Part shown: piece after piece, positions 43,484 to 52,426 of the stretch | Numbering within the stretch: position 1 is the first letter of the stretch | Layout of the letters: each line of letters opens with the position of its first letter | From: G963662905 sp963662905 | GTDB taxonomy: Bacteria > Bacteroidota > Bacteroidia > Bacteroidales > WRLA01 | Length of the DNA: 64,000 bases | Direction: 5' to 3' | Assembly: GCA_963662905.2 (NCBI GenBank) | Contig: CAXXFD010000003.1 | Coordinates: 930,001 to 994,000 of the forward strand | Notes under the pieces: model-generated | Seen by the model: the letters and a program-made list of their open reading frames with translations, nothing else | Database searches by the model: none | What the model was told of the DNA's origin: nothing | Position numbers and translations under genes: made by a program

Positions 43484-43930
43484 TCAAAACAAGGGCAAGA
43501 AATCTCGTTACAGTGTTTTTATACTGTTGATCACTCCATAAAAAAAAGTTATTCTCTCAGGTTTTATTAATTGATTGTCAGTTATTTAATTTATGATTTC
43601 AACTCTGGGTTAAATGTTGAAAAAATAAAATATCATGATAAACGGGCACTCCTGAGTGAAATGTTATATCTTTGCAGTGGATTATTGAAAAGGGATATTG
43701 AGCACAGCCAGGTTCCGAAACTGACTCTCTTTTTCAAAGTCTTTGCTTTATCAAAAGCTCAACAGGCAAACAACAGCCTGAGTGTTTTTAAAAAGCCTTA
43801 ACAATTTTATATTAAATCAAACATTAGATGCCTAAGGCAGTCTATATGTATGGTAGCTATAAATTGCATTCTGTTTAAGCTTATAATTGAATTTCAATAT
43901 TTTAAGAAAATTAATTAATACCAAATAACA
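43484..43930. other. 447-base region upstream of the cold-shock gene
   Basis: No convincing gene. A 76-codon frame here has no similarity I recognise. A good -7 element at 43667-43674 suggests that the right-hand 250 bases are transcribed as a long leader of the cold-shock gene. Confidence 0.45.
43667..43674 (+). promoter_or_regulatory. Bacteroidota -7 element, candidate promoter of the cold-shock gene
   Basis: TATCTTTG matches TAnnTTTG. The next gene on this strand starts 257 bases later, which would give a leader of about 250 bases. No closer match was found nearer the gene. Confidence 0.4.
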
Positions 43931-44131
43931 ATGGCAATAGGACTCGTAAAATGGTATAACGACACCAAAGGATTTGGATTTATCGACTCTGAGACCGGTT
44001 CTCAGGTTTTTGTGCACCGCAGCGCACTGAACGAAAACATCAAAAGCCTGCGCAAAGGGCAACAGGTTTCATTTGAAGTGGAAGACTCTTCCAAAGGACC
44101 TATGGCCGTTAATGTAAAGAATATTGGATAG
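43931..44131 (+). CDS. Cold-shock protein (CspA family)
   Basis: A 66-residue single-domain RNA chaperone. GLVKWYNDTKGFGFI contains RNP1 and VFVHRSAL contains RNP2, both intact. It binds single-stranded RNA or DNA in the cytosol and melts structures. A possible long 5' leader, as known for E. coli cspA, is noted separately. Confidence 0.94.
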   Translation: MAIGLVKWYNDTKGFGFIDSETGSQVFVHRSALNENIKSLRKGQQVSFEVEDSSKGPMAVNVKNIG

Positions 44132-44312
44132 AAATTCCCCTGTCAGACCCCAATTTAGAAAAAGTCCGGATTAAAACCCGCATTCAAAATCTGTATTTCA
44201 CAACCTGCATGGGCAAACAGTTTTTATCATATAAAACTATTTGTCCCACTGCATCCTTCAGTTTCACACAAAAGAAAGCAGGCACAAAAAGCTGTCTTGT
44301 GCTAATATTTTT

Positions 44313-44320
44313 TAATTTTG
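44313..44320 (+). promoter_or_regulatory. Bacteroidota -7 element for the hydrogenase-sensor operon
   Basis: TAATTTTG matches TAnnTTTG and ends 19 bases before the first gene of the operon. Confidence 0.5.
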
Positions 44321-44339
44321 GTTTTTAATCCACGCTTAG

Positions 44340-44588
44340 ATGACTGATAAAACTGAAATTACTATATGTTTGGGCAGTTCCTGTTTTAGCAGGGGCAATA
44401 AAAAACTCGTTCGGATTATTGATGAATACCTCAAAAAGAACCGTCTGAAAGACAAGGTTTTTTATCACGGGAACCATTGTTTCGGGCATTGCGACAAAGG
44501 GCCGGTTCTGGACATCAACGGGAAACTGTTTGAAGAGGTAAATGAGAACAATATTTATGATATTCTTGACCAGCATTTTGGCTTTTAA
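44340..44588 (+). CDS. Thioredoxin-like [2Fe-2S] ferredoxin
   Basis: An 82-residue iron-sulfur protein related to the NuoE/HydC C-terminal domain. The four cluster cysteines are in CLGSSC near the N-terminus and in HCFGHC further on. The fold pattern (ITICLGSSC, VFYHGNHCFGHCDKGPVL) is that of the thioredoxin-like [2Fe-2S] family. It opens the hydrogenase-sensor operon, 21 bases ahead of the hydrogenase gene, and may pass electrons to or from it. In Thermotoga a similar small protein (TM1420) is encoded beside the sensory hydrogenase. Confidence 0.88.
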   Translation: MTDKTEITICLGSSCFSRGNKKLVRIIDEYLKKNRLKDKVFYHGNHCFGHCDKGPVLDINGKLFEEVNENNIYDILDQHFGF

Positions 44589-44609
44589 CATACGAGAAAA
44601 GAGAGACGG

Positions 44610-46475
44610 ATGAAACTGATAAAAATTGATAATTCGAAGTGCAAAACATGTTATGCCTGCGTCCGCGTATGTCCGGTAAAAGCCATTGTGGTGCGTCCCA
44701 ATCAGGACTTCCCATCCATCCTGCATAATCGCTGCATTGGCTGTGGCAGTTGTATTTTGAGCTGTGGCCCTGATGCCCTGACCTACGAAACTGCCGAAGA
44801 AAACGTCAAATCACTTTTGGCTTCCGAAAAGAAAACTGCCGCCATTGTGGATCCCAGCATTTCAGCCGAATTTGGCGATATTGCCGATTACCGCAGATTT
44901 GTGGAAATGATCCGCCGGCTGGGTTTTGACTTTGTGATGGAAGTCGCTTTTGGCGCCGACCTCATCGCTTTGCGCTACAAAGAACTGGTGGACAATTTCC
45001 GGGGAAAATACTATATCACATCCAATTGCCCGTCGGTAACCAGTTATGTGGAAAAATTCTATCCCGGACTGGTCAACAATCTGGCTCCTTTGATTTCGCC
45101 CGTGGAAGCAATGGCCAAAGTTGTGCATCACGATTACGGACAGGATGTTCAGGTGGTTTTTGTTGGCCCCTGCATCAGCGCAAAAGAAGACATTCTGCGT
45201 TATACTGAGGGCGGCAAAGTGGACGAAGTGCTCACATACAGGGAATTAAGACGGCTTTTCGATGAAAACAACATCAACGAAGGCTCCGTGGAATATTCTG
45301 ATTTTGATCCACCTTTCGGGCATAAAGGCCAGCTTTTCCCGATCCGAAACGGCATGCTTCAGTCTGTTGAAATTGATGACGATTTGCTTACCGGAACCAT
45401 TATCCCCACAGTTGGCCCGGAAAATACACTTGAGGCCGTTAAAACTTTCGATAAAAACATTGAAAAAGTTCGCCGGCATTTTGATCTATATTATTGCCAC
45501 GGCTGCATTATGGGCCCCGGAACATCGCCTCATGGCGAAAAATTTATCCGTCGTTCGCAGGTCATTGATTATACTAATAAACGCTTGATCGATTTTGATC
45601 TCAGGCAATGGGAAAAAGACATTGAGCGTTTTAAGGACATGGATTTCAGCCGTTCTTTTGCAGAAGACGATCAGCGCATCCCGATGCCTCCTCAGGAACA
45701 AATAAATGAAGTCCTGAAAGTCATCAGCAAAGGCGAGCAAGATCGTGATGAAGGCTGCGGTGCCTGTGGCTATGCCTCCTGTACCGATTTTGCCGTTGCC
45801 GTTTCCAAAGGTCTGGCCAAAACCGAGATGTGCATGACTTATACATTGAAAAGCCAGAACGATTACATCCATACGCTAAAAACGACCAACGAAAAACTGG
45901 CAAAAACAGAAAAGGCTCTTAAGGAATCAGAATCGGTGGCTCGGCGCGAACACAAAGAAGCCCGAGAAGCCAACGAAACCATTAATACCATGCTTCAGAA
46001 ACTTCCGGTTGGTGTAGTCATCGTTGATGCCGATCTGGAAATTATTCACGCCAATAAAAGCTTTATCGACCTGCTGGGCGAGGATGCCAAAATGATCGAC
46101 GAAGTAATCCCCGGGCTCAAAGGCGCCGACCTCAAATCATTGGTTCCCTATAATTTCTATAACCTTTTTGATTTTGTGCTGCGCAATAACGACACCATCA
46201 CCAATAAAGACACCAAGGTAGAAGACGAGTTTTTAAATGTTTCTGTATTTCCGATAAAAGCCAACGATATTGCCGGTGCTGTTGTGCGTGATATGCGCTC
46301 GCCGGAAGTGCGAAAAGAACAGGTAATGCGGCGCGTTACGGAAGTAATTGACGAAAACCTCCGCATGGTGCAACAAATTGGCTTCCTGCTTGGTGAAGGC
46401 GCGTCCAAAACGGAGCGGATGCTCAACAGCATCATCGAATCCTACCAAACCGAAAAAGATAAAACAGACGACTAA
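44610..46475 (+). CDS. hydS: Sensory-type [FeFe]-hydrogenase with PAS domain (HydS-like, group C)
   Basis: A 621-residue putative H2 or redox sensor. Two [4Fe-4S] sites lie at Cys11/14/17/21 and Cys42/45/48/52. The H-cluster domain follows with altered motifs: TSNCPS at 137-142 has Asn139 where catalytic enzymes have the proton-transfer Cys, GPCISAKED holds Cys188, and YCHGCIMGPG holds Cys296 and Cys299. A further FeS motif GCGACGYASC (383-391, with Cys408) and a coiled coil (about 420-460) precede a PAS domain (about 462-570). This is the layout of group C hydrogenases, which sit next to phosphatases or kinases. The next gene is a SpoIIE-type phosphatase overlapping by one base. Catalysis in bulk is unlikely. 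Confidence 0.85.
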   Translation: MKLIKIDNSKCKTCYACVRVCPVKAIVVRPNQDFPSILHNRCIGCGSCILSCGPDALTYETAEENVKSLLASEKKTAAIVDPSISAEFGDIADYRRFVEMIRRLGFDFVMEVAFGADLIALRYKELVDNFRGKYYITSNCPSVTSYVEKFYPGLVNNLAPLISPVEAMAKVVHHDYGQDVQVVFVGPCISAKEDILRYTEGGKVDEVLTYRELRRLFDENNINEGSVEYSDFDPPFGHKGQLFPIRNGMLQSVEIDDDLLTGTIIPTVGPENTLEAVKTFDKNIEKVRRHFDLYYCHGCIMGPGTSPHGEKFIRRSQVIDYTNKRLIDFDLRQWEKDIERFKDMDFSRSFAEDDQRIPMPPQEQINEVLKVISKGEQDRDEGCGACGYASCTDFAVAVSKGLAKTEMCMTYTLKSQNDYIHTLKTTNEKLAKTEKALKESESVARREHKEAREANETINTMLQKLPVGVVIVDADLEIIHANKSFIDLLGEDAKMIDEVIPGLKGADLKSLVPYNFYNLFDFVLRNNDTITNKDTKVEDEFLNVSVFPIKANDIAGAVVRDMRSPEVRKEQVMRRVTEVIDENLRMVQQIGFLLGEGASKTERMLNSIIESYQTEKDKTDD

Positions 46476-47707
46476 TGGGCATAGATATCAAAAAAATAAA
46501 ATCTGCGCCTGTTGCTAACCTACAGCTGGATGATGTTCATATTGAGGTTTATTGCAAGCAAATAAACCATCATGGCGAACGCATCTGTGGCGATGTTTTC
46601 CTCTCGCGAAAAGTACAGCATGAGCGGCGCACTATTGCAGTTTTGAGCGATGGCATGGGACATGGTGTAAAAGCCAATGTACTCGCCACTTTAACCGCAA
46701 CAATGGCGATAAACTTTGCCGAAGAGCATAAAGACATCCGGCGCATTGCCGAAATCATTATGAACACTTTGCCCGTTTGCGCCGAAAGGAGAATTTCCTA
46801 CGCTACTTTTACCATTATTGATATTGAAGAAGACGGCGAAACGCATATACTCGAATACGATAACCCACAGGCCATGATCATGCGTGGCAAAAAAGTATTT
46901 GATCCGGGCTGGAACTGCATAATCCTCGAATCGGAAGAAAACGAAGGCAAGGAATTGCATACATGCAGTTTTTATCCGAAAAAAGAAGACCGGATAATGT
47001 TTTTCTCCGACGGTATTGCGCAATCCGGTTTGGGAATGGGCGAATACCTTTTTGGATGGGGCCGCGACAATATGGTCAAATACATCCAAAAACTGGTCAA
47101 TCAGGATCCGCATATCAGCGCCACACAATTGGCATCTAAAGTGGTGAACATGGCGCATATTAACGATCAGTACGAATCAAAAGATGATACCAGCTGCGGT
47201 GTAATTTATTTCCGCGAACCACGTAAAATGCTGATTTGCACTGGCCCGCCATTCGAAGAAAAAAACGACAAAGAATATGCGGATGCAGTAAAAAACTATC
47301 AGGGCAAAAAAGTGCTTTGCGGCGCCACAACCTGCGATATCGTTGCGCGTGAACTCAAAAAAGAAGTTACCGACAGCTTTGAATTTCACGATCCCGACCT
47401 GCCACCGGTAAGTTATATGGACGGCGTTGACCTAATTACCGAAGGCATACTTACACTGGGAAAAGTGAACGAACTGCTCAAGAAATACGATAATAATTAC
47501 GCTTTTGGCAAAGGCCCTGCCGACCTGATCATGAAAATGCTGCTGGCCAGCGATCAGATAGATTTCATTATTGGAACACGAATCAATATTGCACATCAGG
47601 ATCCGAATCTGCCCGTAGAGCTGGAAATCCGCCGTACAGTAGTGAAACGCATTGCACGTTTGCTGGAAGATAAGTTTTTAAAAAAGGTCAGTTTACGATT
47701 TATATAA
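46475..47707 (+). CDS. SpoIIE family (PP2C-like) protein phosphatase
   Basis: A 410-residue cytosolic Ser/Thr phosphatase. Metal-binding motifs: ERICGDVFLSRK, VLSDGMGHGVKAN, FFSDGIAQSGLG and SKDDTSCGVIYF. About 180 extra residues follow (KVLCGATTCDIVAREL ... PADLIMKMLLASDQIDFIIG), which I do not recognise as a named domain. TAATG links it to the hydrogenase gene, so the products are made together. By analogy with group C hydrogenase loci the hydrogenase-PAS protein may control this phosphatase. The substrate is unknown. Confidence 0.88.
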   Translation: MGIDIKKIKSAPVANLQLDDVHIEVYCKQINHHGERICGDVFLSRKVQHERRTIAVLSDGMGHGVKANVLATLTATMAINFAEEHKDIRRIAEIIMNTLPVCAERRISYATFTIIDIEEDGETHILEYDNPQAMIMRGKKVFDPGWNCIILESEENEGKELHTCSFYPKKEDRIMFFSDGIAQSGLGMGEYLFGWGRDNMVKYIQKLVNQDPHISATQLASKVVNMAHINDQYESKDDTSCGVIYFREPRKMLICTGPPFEEKNDKEYADAVKNYQGKKVLCGATTCDIVARELKKEVTDSFEFHDPDLPPVSYMDGVDLITEGILTLGKVNELLKKYDNNYAFGKGPADLIMKMLLASDQIDFIIGTRINIAHQDPNLPVELEIRRTVVKRIARLLEDKFLKKVSLRFI

Positions 47708-47798
47708 CCGGCCTGCAATTTGCCCGGATCAATACTCCGCGAAAAAGCCACGCGGGCTTTTCCCCAAAAAATGCTATTTTGCGAAAAATTTCAGGGCA

Positions 47799-49583
47799 AT
47801 GATCCGTATAACAATCACAAAAAGGCTTACCATTTACTTTATGATGATGGGATTGATTATCATTGCCATAATCGGCAGTTATTCCTACATCAAAGCCCGG
47901 GAAGCCCTGATGAAAAGAACTTTTGACCAATTAAAATCCCTGCGCATTGAAAAAAAGAACCGCATCGAAAATTTTTTTCAACAGCGCTATAACGACCTCA
48001 ACAATCTGAGCCATTTAACCGACAGCAAAGAAATTGCCCAACTTATCCGCACACAAAATAATACAGAAACAAAACCGGAAGCTACTGATATTTTTAACCG
48101 TTACACAGGGCCTTACCTCCAGGCTTTGGGTTACTACACCCAGACCTATTATTACAGCAATCAAGGTAAAGGACTAATATTTCAAAACGGATTGAAACAG
48201 GAAAAAGCGCATAAAATCAGTCCAAGAACTATTTTGATATTCAGCAAATGGCTCAAAAAGACCGATGATAACATTCCCGGAATCCTGGAATACCGCGAAA
48301 TTCCCGGGGCGGATTCTCCCGGCTTTTTAATGGCAAAAAAAATAAAAGGCTCCGATATTTTCCTCATCCTGAACATTCCGGTCTCCAACATCAACAGCAT
48401 TATGCTGGAAAACAACCCCCATAACGGGTTGGGAGAATCCGGTGAAAGTTATTTGGTTGGCCGCGACCAACTAATGCGCAGTTCGTCCCGTTTTCAGGAT
48501 GATGCCGTTTTTAATATTTTAGTTGAAAGCCCGGCCGCGCAAAATGCCCTTAAGGGCGAAACCGGAACAGGGCTTATAACCGATTACCGCGATATTGATG
48601 TTTTAAGTGCATACGGACCGGTCAGCATACGCGGGCTCGATTGGGTCATCCTTGCAGAAATCGACAAAAAGGAAGCCATGATCCCGATCAATATCGTGCG
48701 CAGCAATATCCTCTATCTTTCTATTGTGCTCTCCCTGCTTGTATTTGGAATGGTTGCACTGCTTTCGTCCATCATTACATCCCCTATCCGCAGCCTGCGT
48801 GCCGAAACGGAAAAAATCACAAAAGGACAATACGGCAGCCAAATCGGAATCCAAAGAAATGATGAAATCGGGGATTTGATCAAAGCCTTCAATATCATGA
48901 CCCTTGAGCTGAAAGAAAATGCCCGCAAACTGGAAAACGAACGCCAATTGCGGCTCAGCAGTGTAATCGACGGACAAGAGATGGAACGGCAACGTCTTTC
49001 ACGGGAAATACACGACTCATTGGGGCAAAGCATATTGGCCATTAAACTCAAAGTGGATCAATTATTGAGAAAGGCCGATAAAATCCCGGATCAAAGCACC
49101 CAAGAAATAAGGGAGCTTTTCTCCTCCGCATTAAATGATATCCGAACCATTTCGCGCAACCTGATGCCTGCAGTACTCAGCGAATTCGGCCTCACAGAAG
49201 CTATTGCCAATCTCGCTTCCGACAGCATGAAAGCCAGCGGTATCGAAATCGATTTTAATGATCAGGATTTTCATGCACAAACCGACAAACGCACCGAAAA
49301 TTATCTCTACCGCATTTGCCAGGAAGCTATTAATAATATCATCAAACATTCCGGAGCCGAAAAAGCCAGAATCACGCTCAAATCAAATAAAGAACACATA
49401 CATCTGGAAATTAGTGATAATGGACACGGACTCCCGGAACAACAAAACGAAAAATCCGGTCACGGACTGACACATATGAAAGAAAGGGCAGAACTCCTGG
49501 GAGGAACTTTCAGTATTTATTCAAAAACAGGCCAGACAACAAAAATCACCATAAACGTACCGCTGAAAAACACATTGTCATGA
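47799..49583 (+). CDS. Sensor histidine kinase, NarX/DegS type
   Basis: A 594-residue membrane kinase. Transmembrane helix 1 covers about residues 12-30, a large sensor domain of Cache type about 31-300, and helix 2 about 306-328. HAMP follows (ITSPIRSLRAETEKITKGQYG), then a HisKA_3 domain with the phospho-acceptor His405 in SREIHDSLGQS. The ATPase domain has YRICQEAINNIIKHSGA, ISDNGHGLP and GHGLTHMKERAELLGG. It starts 91 bases after the phosphatase gene and overlaps the response regulator by four bases (ATGA), so the two form a pair. The signal is not known. Confidence 0.93.
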   Translation: MIRITITKRLTIYFMMMGLIIIAIIGSYSYIKAREALMKRTFDQLKSLRIEKKNRIENFFQQRYNDLNNLSHLTDSKEIAQLIRTQNNTETKPEATDIFNRYTGPYLQALGYYTQTYYYSNQGKGLIFQNGLKQEKAHKISPRTILIFSKWLKKTDDNIPGILEYREIPGADSPGFLMAKKIKGSDIFLILNIPVSNINSIMLENNPHNGLGESGESYLVGRDQLMRSSSRFQDDAVFNILVESPAAQNALKGETGTGLITDYRDIDVLSAYGPVSIRGLDWVILAEIDKKEAMIPINIVRSNILYLSIVLSLLVFGMVALLSSIITSPIRSLRAETEKITKGQYGSQIGIQRNDEIGDLIKAFNIMTLELKENARKLENERQLRLSSVIDGQEMERQRLSREIHDSLGQSILAIKLKVDQLLRKADKIPDQSTQEIRELFSSALNDIRTISRNLMPAVLSEFGLTEAIANLASDSMKASGIEIDFNDQDFHAQTDKRTENYLYRICQEAINNIIKHSGAEKARITLKSNKEHIHLEISDNGHGLPEQQNEKSGHGLTHMKERAELLGGTFSIYSKTGQTTKITINVPLKNTLS

Positions 49584-50203
49584 TAAAACTGATACTTGCC
49601 GACGACCATAAGTTATTCCGTGAGGGCGTACGATCCATACTGGAAAGCTCTGAAGATTTTGGAATCGTGGACGAAGTCGCCGATGGCCGGGCTTTGATAA
49701 AAAGCCTGCAGAAAAACGATACCGACATCATTATTCTGGACATCAGCATGCCCGGGCTTTCCGGCATTGAAGCCACACGTATGATCCGCAAAGAATACCC
49801 CTGCCTGAAAATCCTCATTTTATCGATGCACAGCGAAGAAAGTTTTGTACGATCGGCCATTGAAGCCGGAGCCAGTGGATACCTGCCCAAAGAAATTGAC
49901 CACAATGAACTCATCGAAGCCATTCATGTAATCCATGAAGGAGGAAACTATTACAGCAAAGATATATCCAATTTACTAATAAACAGTTATTTAAATAAAG
50001 AAAAACAAAACCTGACACCCCGTGAGAAAGAAATTGTTGCCCTGGTCTGCGATGGCTTGACCAATAAAGAAGTGGCCGACCGCCTTAGTATTTCTGTTCG
50101 CACGGTCGATTGCCATAAAAACAATATCCTGCAAAAACTCGGATTAAGATCATCTGTTGATTTGGTGAAATACGCAATTAGGAACCAATTGATTAGTTTA
50201 TAG
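49580..50203 (+). CDS. NarL/FixJ-family response regulator
   Basis: A 207-residue transcription factor. Receiver domain: acidic pair in LILADDHKLF, phospho-acceptor Asp54 in IIILDISMPG, conserved Lys in GYLPKEID. The LuxR-type helix-turn-helix at the C-terminus is LTPREKEIVALVCDGLTNKE followed by VADRLSISVRTVDCHKNNIL. Its start overlaps the kinase gene. The stop codon lies within a palindrome that could be a binding site for this regulator. Confidence 0.94.
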   Translation: MIKLILADDHKLFREGVRSILESSEDFGIVDEVADGRALIKSLQKNDTDIIILDISMPGLSGIEATRMIRKEYPCLKILILSMHSEESFVRSAIEAGASGYLPKEIDHNELIEAIHVIHEGGNYYSKDISNLLINSYLNKEKQNLTPREKEIVALVCDGLTNKEVADRLSISVRTVDCHKNNILQKLGLRSSVDLVKYAIRNQLISL

Positions 50204-50241
50204 GTAATTTACCTATTGCCTGTCACCATATTTCCTAGGTA
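50200..50241. promoter_or_regulatory. Candidate NarL-type operator: palindrome plus half site
   Basis: ATAGGTAATTTACCTAT (50200-50216) is a perfect palindrome around one central T. Each arm contains TACCTAT, an exact fit to the NarL heptamer TACYYMT. A further TAGGTA half site lies in CCTAGGTAA at 50234-50242. The sites are 40-90 bases upstream of the porin -7 box, a place suited to an activator. Confidence 0.5.
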
Positions 50242-50283
50242 AAATAAGCTGTTTTCCCGATTTCGCGGCATTGAGCCATAGCA

Positions 50284-50291
50284 TAGTTTTG
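50284..50291 (+). promoter_or_regulatory. Bacteroidota -7 element for the porin gene
   Basis: TAGTTTTG matches TAnnTTTG, 26 bases before the porin start. Confidence 0.5.
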
Positions 50292-50316
50292 CGACCATAA
50301 CCAAAATGCACAAGCT

Positions 50317-51120
50317 ATGTTAAAATTTAAACCACTACTCATTTTTATTCTTGTTTTGGGCCTTGCGCCTTTATTGCAGGCACAGGAAAGCAACTGCAAA
50401 GTAAATTTCAATGCAGGGGCAGACTTCATGAGCCGCTATGTATGGCGCGGCACACAATTTGGAGGCAACGCACCCAGTATTCAGCCGGCACTGACCATGA
50501 GCTACGGAAATCTGGAAATTGGCGCATGGGGCGCTTTTTCAACTGCCGGAGCCAATACCGGACAGGAAGTTGACCTTTACATCTCCTACACATTTGCCAA
50601 TGACCTCCTTACTGCTACTGTAACCGATTATTTCTTCCCCACCGAAGGAGGAAATTACAATTATTTTGAATACGGAAAAGACAAAACCGGACATGTTTTC
50701 GAAGGTGCTTTGAGCTTCAATGGAACAGAAAAAGCTCCGATTAGCCTTTTGCTGGCTGTAAACTTTTATGGTGCCGATGCCAGTCGTATCAATGATGATT
50801 CCAAAAGTGCGGAATTCAATCAAAAAGACGGTATCCAATATTCCACATATGCAGAAGTGGGCTACTCCACTGCTGTAAATGATGTAAACCTTGACATGTT
50901 CATGGGTTTTAATGTATTGGCGCCCAAAAAAGCGGATACAGAAACCGGATATATTGGTGAAAGCGGATTCTACGGAAAATATATGGGCGTAGTAAACCTT
51001 GGCCTTACGGCTTCCAAAGAAATTGCCATTACCGACAAATTCTCACTGCCTGTTCAGGCTTCCCTGATTACCAATCCCATGGATGAAAAAATCTACTTTG
51101 TTTTCGGATTCTCTCTTTAA
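50317..51120 (+). CDS. TorF-type putative porin
   Basis: A 267-residue outer-membrane protein. The signal peptide ends near LLQAQE. The family mark is FNAGADFMSRYVWRGTQFGG, followed by PSIQPALTMSYGNLEIGAWG, as in the TorF (Gcw_chp) porin group. The final residues FVFGFSL fit a barrel C-terminus. These genes are often found beside ammonium transporters in Bacteroidota, as here, where amt starts 28 bases later. The cargo is inferred from context only. Confidence 0.87.
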   Translation: MLKFKPLLIFILVLGLAPLLQAQESNCKVNFNAGADFMSRYVWRGTQFGGNAPSIQPALTMSYGNLEIGAWGAFSTAGANTGQEVDLYISYTFANDLLTATVTDYFFPTEGGNYNYFEYGKDKTGHVFEGALSFNGTEKAPISLLLAVNFYGADASRINDDSKSAEFNQKDGIQYSTYAEVGYSTAVNDVNLDMFMGFNVLAPKKADTETGYIGESGFYGKYMGVVNLGLTASKEIAITDKFSLPVQASLITNPMDEKIYFVFGFSL

Positions 51121-51148
51121 CCATTTATCATTATAAAAATATTAAGTT

Positions 51149-52363
51149 ATGTTTGAAGGAACAACTGCTTTTATGATTCTATGCACCAGTTTGGTGATGC
51201 TTATGACGCCGGGTCTGGCACTCTTCTATGGAGGTTTGGCCGGCAAGCGCAATATTCTGGGCATTATGATGCAAACATTTGTATCGCTGGGAATTACAAC
51301 CATCATGTGGATTTCCATTGGCTATTCGCTTTGCTTTAGTGGCGGCGAAGGCGGAATAATTGGCAACCTAAGCCATGCTTTCCTCAATGGCATTCCATTT
51401 GATCAGGCATTCAGCGGCGCTGACGGCAAATACCCTACATATATTTTCGTAGCATATCAGATGATGTTTGCCATTATTACACCTGCCCTGATTACAGGAG
51501 CCTTTGTAAACCGTGTAAGTTTTAAGGCATATCTGATATTCCTTGTTTTATGGCAACTATTTGTTTACTATCCATTTGTTCATATGATCTGGGGTGGCGG
51601 AATCCTGGCTGAATGGGGTGTACTTGATTTCGCTGGTGGCGTTGTAGTACATGCTACTGCCGGTTTTGCTGCACTTGCTTCTGTGCTCTATGTTGGTCGT
51701 CGCCGCGATCATCAGTCACCGCCAAACAGCATTCCGCTCGTAGCAATTGGTACCGGCCTTTTATGGTTTGGTTGGTATGGTTTTAACGCGGGCAGCGAGC
51801 TGGATGTGGATTCCATCACCACCCTTGCTTTCCTGAATACAGATGTTGCAGCTTCATTTGCAGCAATCACTTGGTTGATTATTGAGTGGACACACACCGG
51901 CAAACCGAAATTTATCGGGCTGCTGACCGGTGCCGTGGCCGGACTTGCAACGATTACGCCTGCAGCAGGATTTGTACCGCTTTGGGCAGCAATGATTATT
52001 GGTATTTTGGCAGGAGTTATTTGCTATATTGCCGTACATTACAAAAACAAGCTCGGCTGGGATGACGCCCTGGATGTTTGGGGTGTGCACGGCATGGGCG
52101 GTGTAACCGGAACGATTGCATTGGGTATTTTTGCCTCTGCTGCAATTAATGGCCAGTCCGGACTTATCGAAGGCGATTCCGCTTTCTTCTTTAAAGAAAT
52201 TGTTGCCGTAATAATCGGTTCGGCCTATGCATTTGTTTTTACATACCTGATGCTGGCGGCAATCAACTTCATTACTCCGGTAAAAGTTACTCAGGAACAG
52301 GAAGATCACGGCCTTGACATGGCTCTGCACGGTGAGCAGGCTTATGACGAAGGCGCACTATAA
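51149..52363 (+). CDS. amt: Ammonium transporter
   Basis: A 404-residue inner-membrane Amt/Mep/Rh protein with about 11 helices. Recognisable parts are TPGLALFYGGLAGKRN in helix 1, DFAGGVVVHATAGFAALAS with the first pore His, and DVWGVHGMGGVTGTIALGIF with the second pore His. It moves ammonium from periplasm to cytosol. No P-II (glnK) gene is visible next to it, which is unusual because the two are often paired. It is followed by a strong terminator. Confidence 0.95.
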   Translation: MFEGTTAFMILCTSLVMLMTPGLALFYGGLAGKRNILGIMMQTFVSLGITTIMWISIGYSLCFSGGEGGIIGNLSHAFLNGIPFDQAFSGADGKYPTYIFVAYQMMFAIITPALITGAFVNRVSFKAYLIFLVLWQLFVYYPFVHMIWGGGILAEWGVLDFAGGVVVHATAGFAALASVLYVGRRRDHQSPPNSIPLVAIGTGLLWFGWYGFNAGSELDVDSITTLAFLNTDVAASFAAITWLIIEWTHTGKPKFIGLLTGAVAGLATITPAAGFVPLWAAMIIGILAGVICYIAVHYKNKLGWDDALDVWGVHGMGGVTGTIALGIFASAAINGQSGLIEGDSAFFFKEIVAVIIGSAYAFVFTYLMLAAINFITPVKVTQEQEDHGLDMALHGEQAYDEGAL

Positions 52364-52383
52364 AATTTTTTCCGTTTATCGCG

Positions 52384-52418
52384 AAAAGCCGCTGAGCCTT
52401 AGGGTTCGCGGCTTTTTT
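52384..52418 (+). terminator. Rho-independent terminator of amt
   Basis: AAAAGCCGC (52384-52392) pairs with GCGGCTTTT (52408-52416) and more T follow. It is 20 bases after the amt stop. Confidence 0.8.
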
Positions 52419-52426
52419 TAATGCTT

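Noticed and set aside
43571..43801. 76-codon open frame upstream of the cold-shock gene
   Set aside because: No family features, and a promoter element lies in its middle. It is better explained as non-coding leader sequence.
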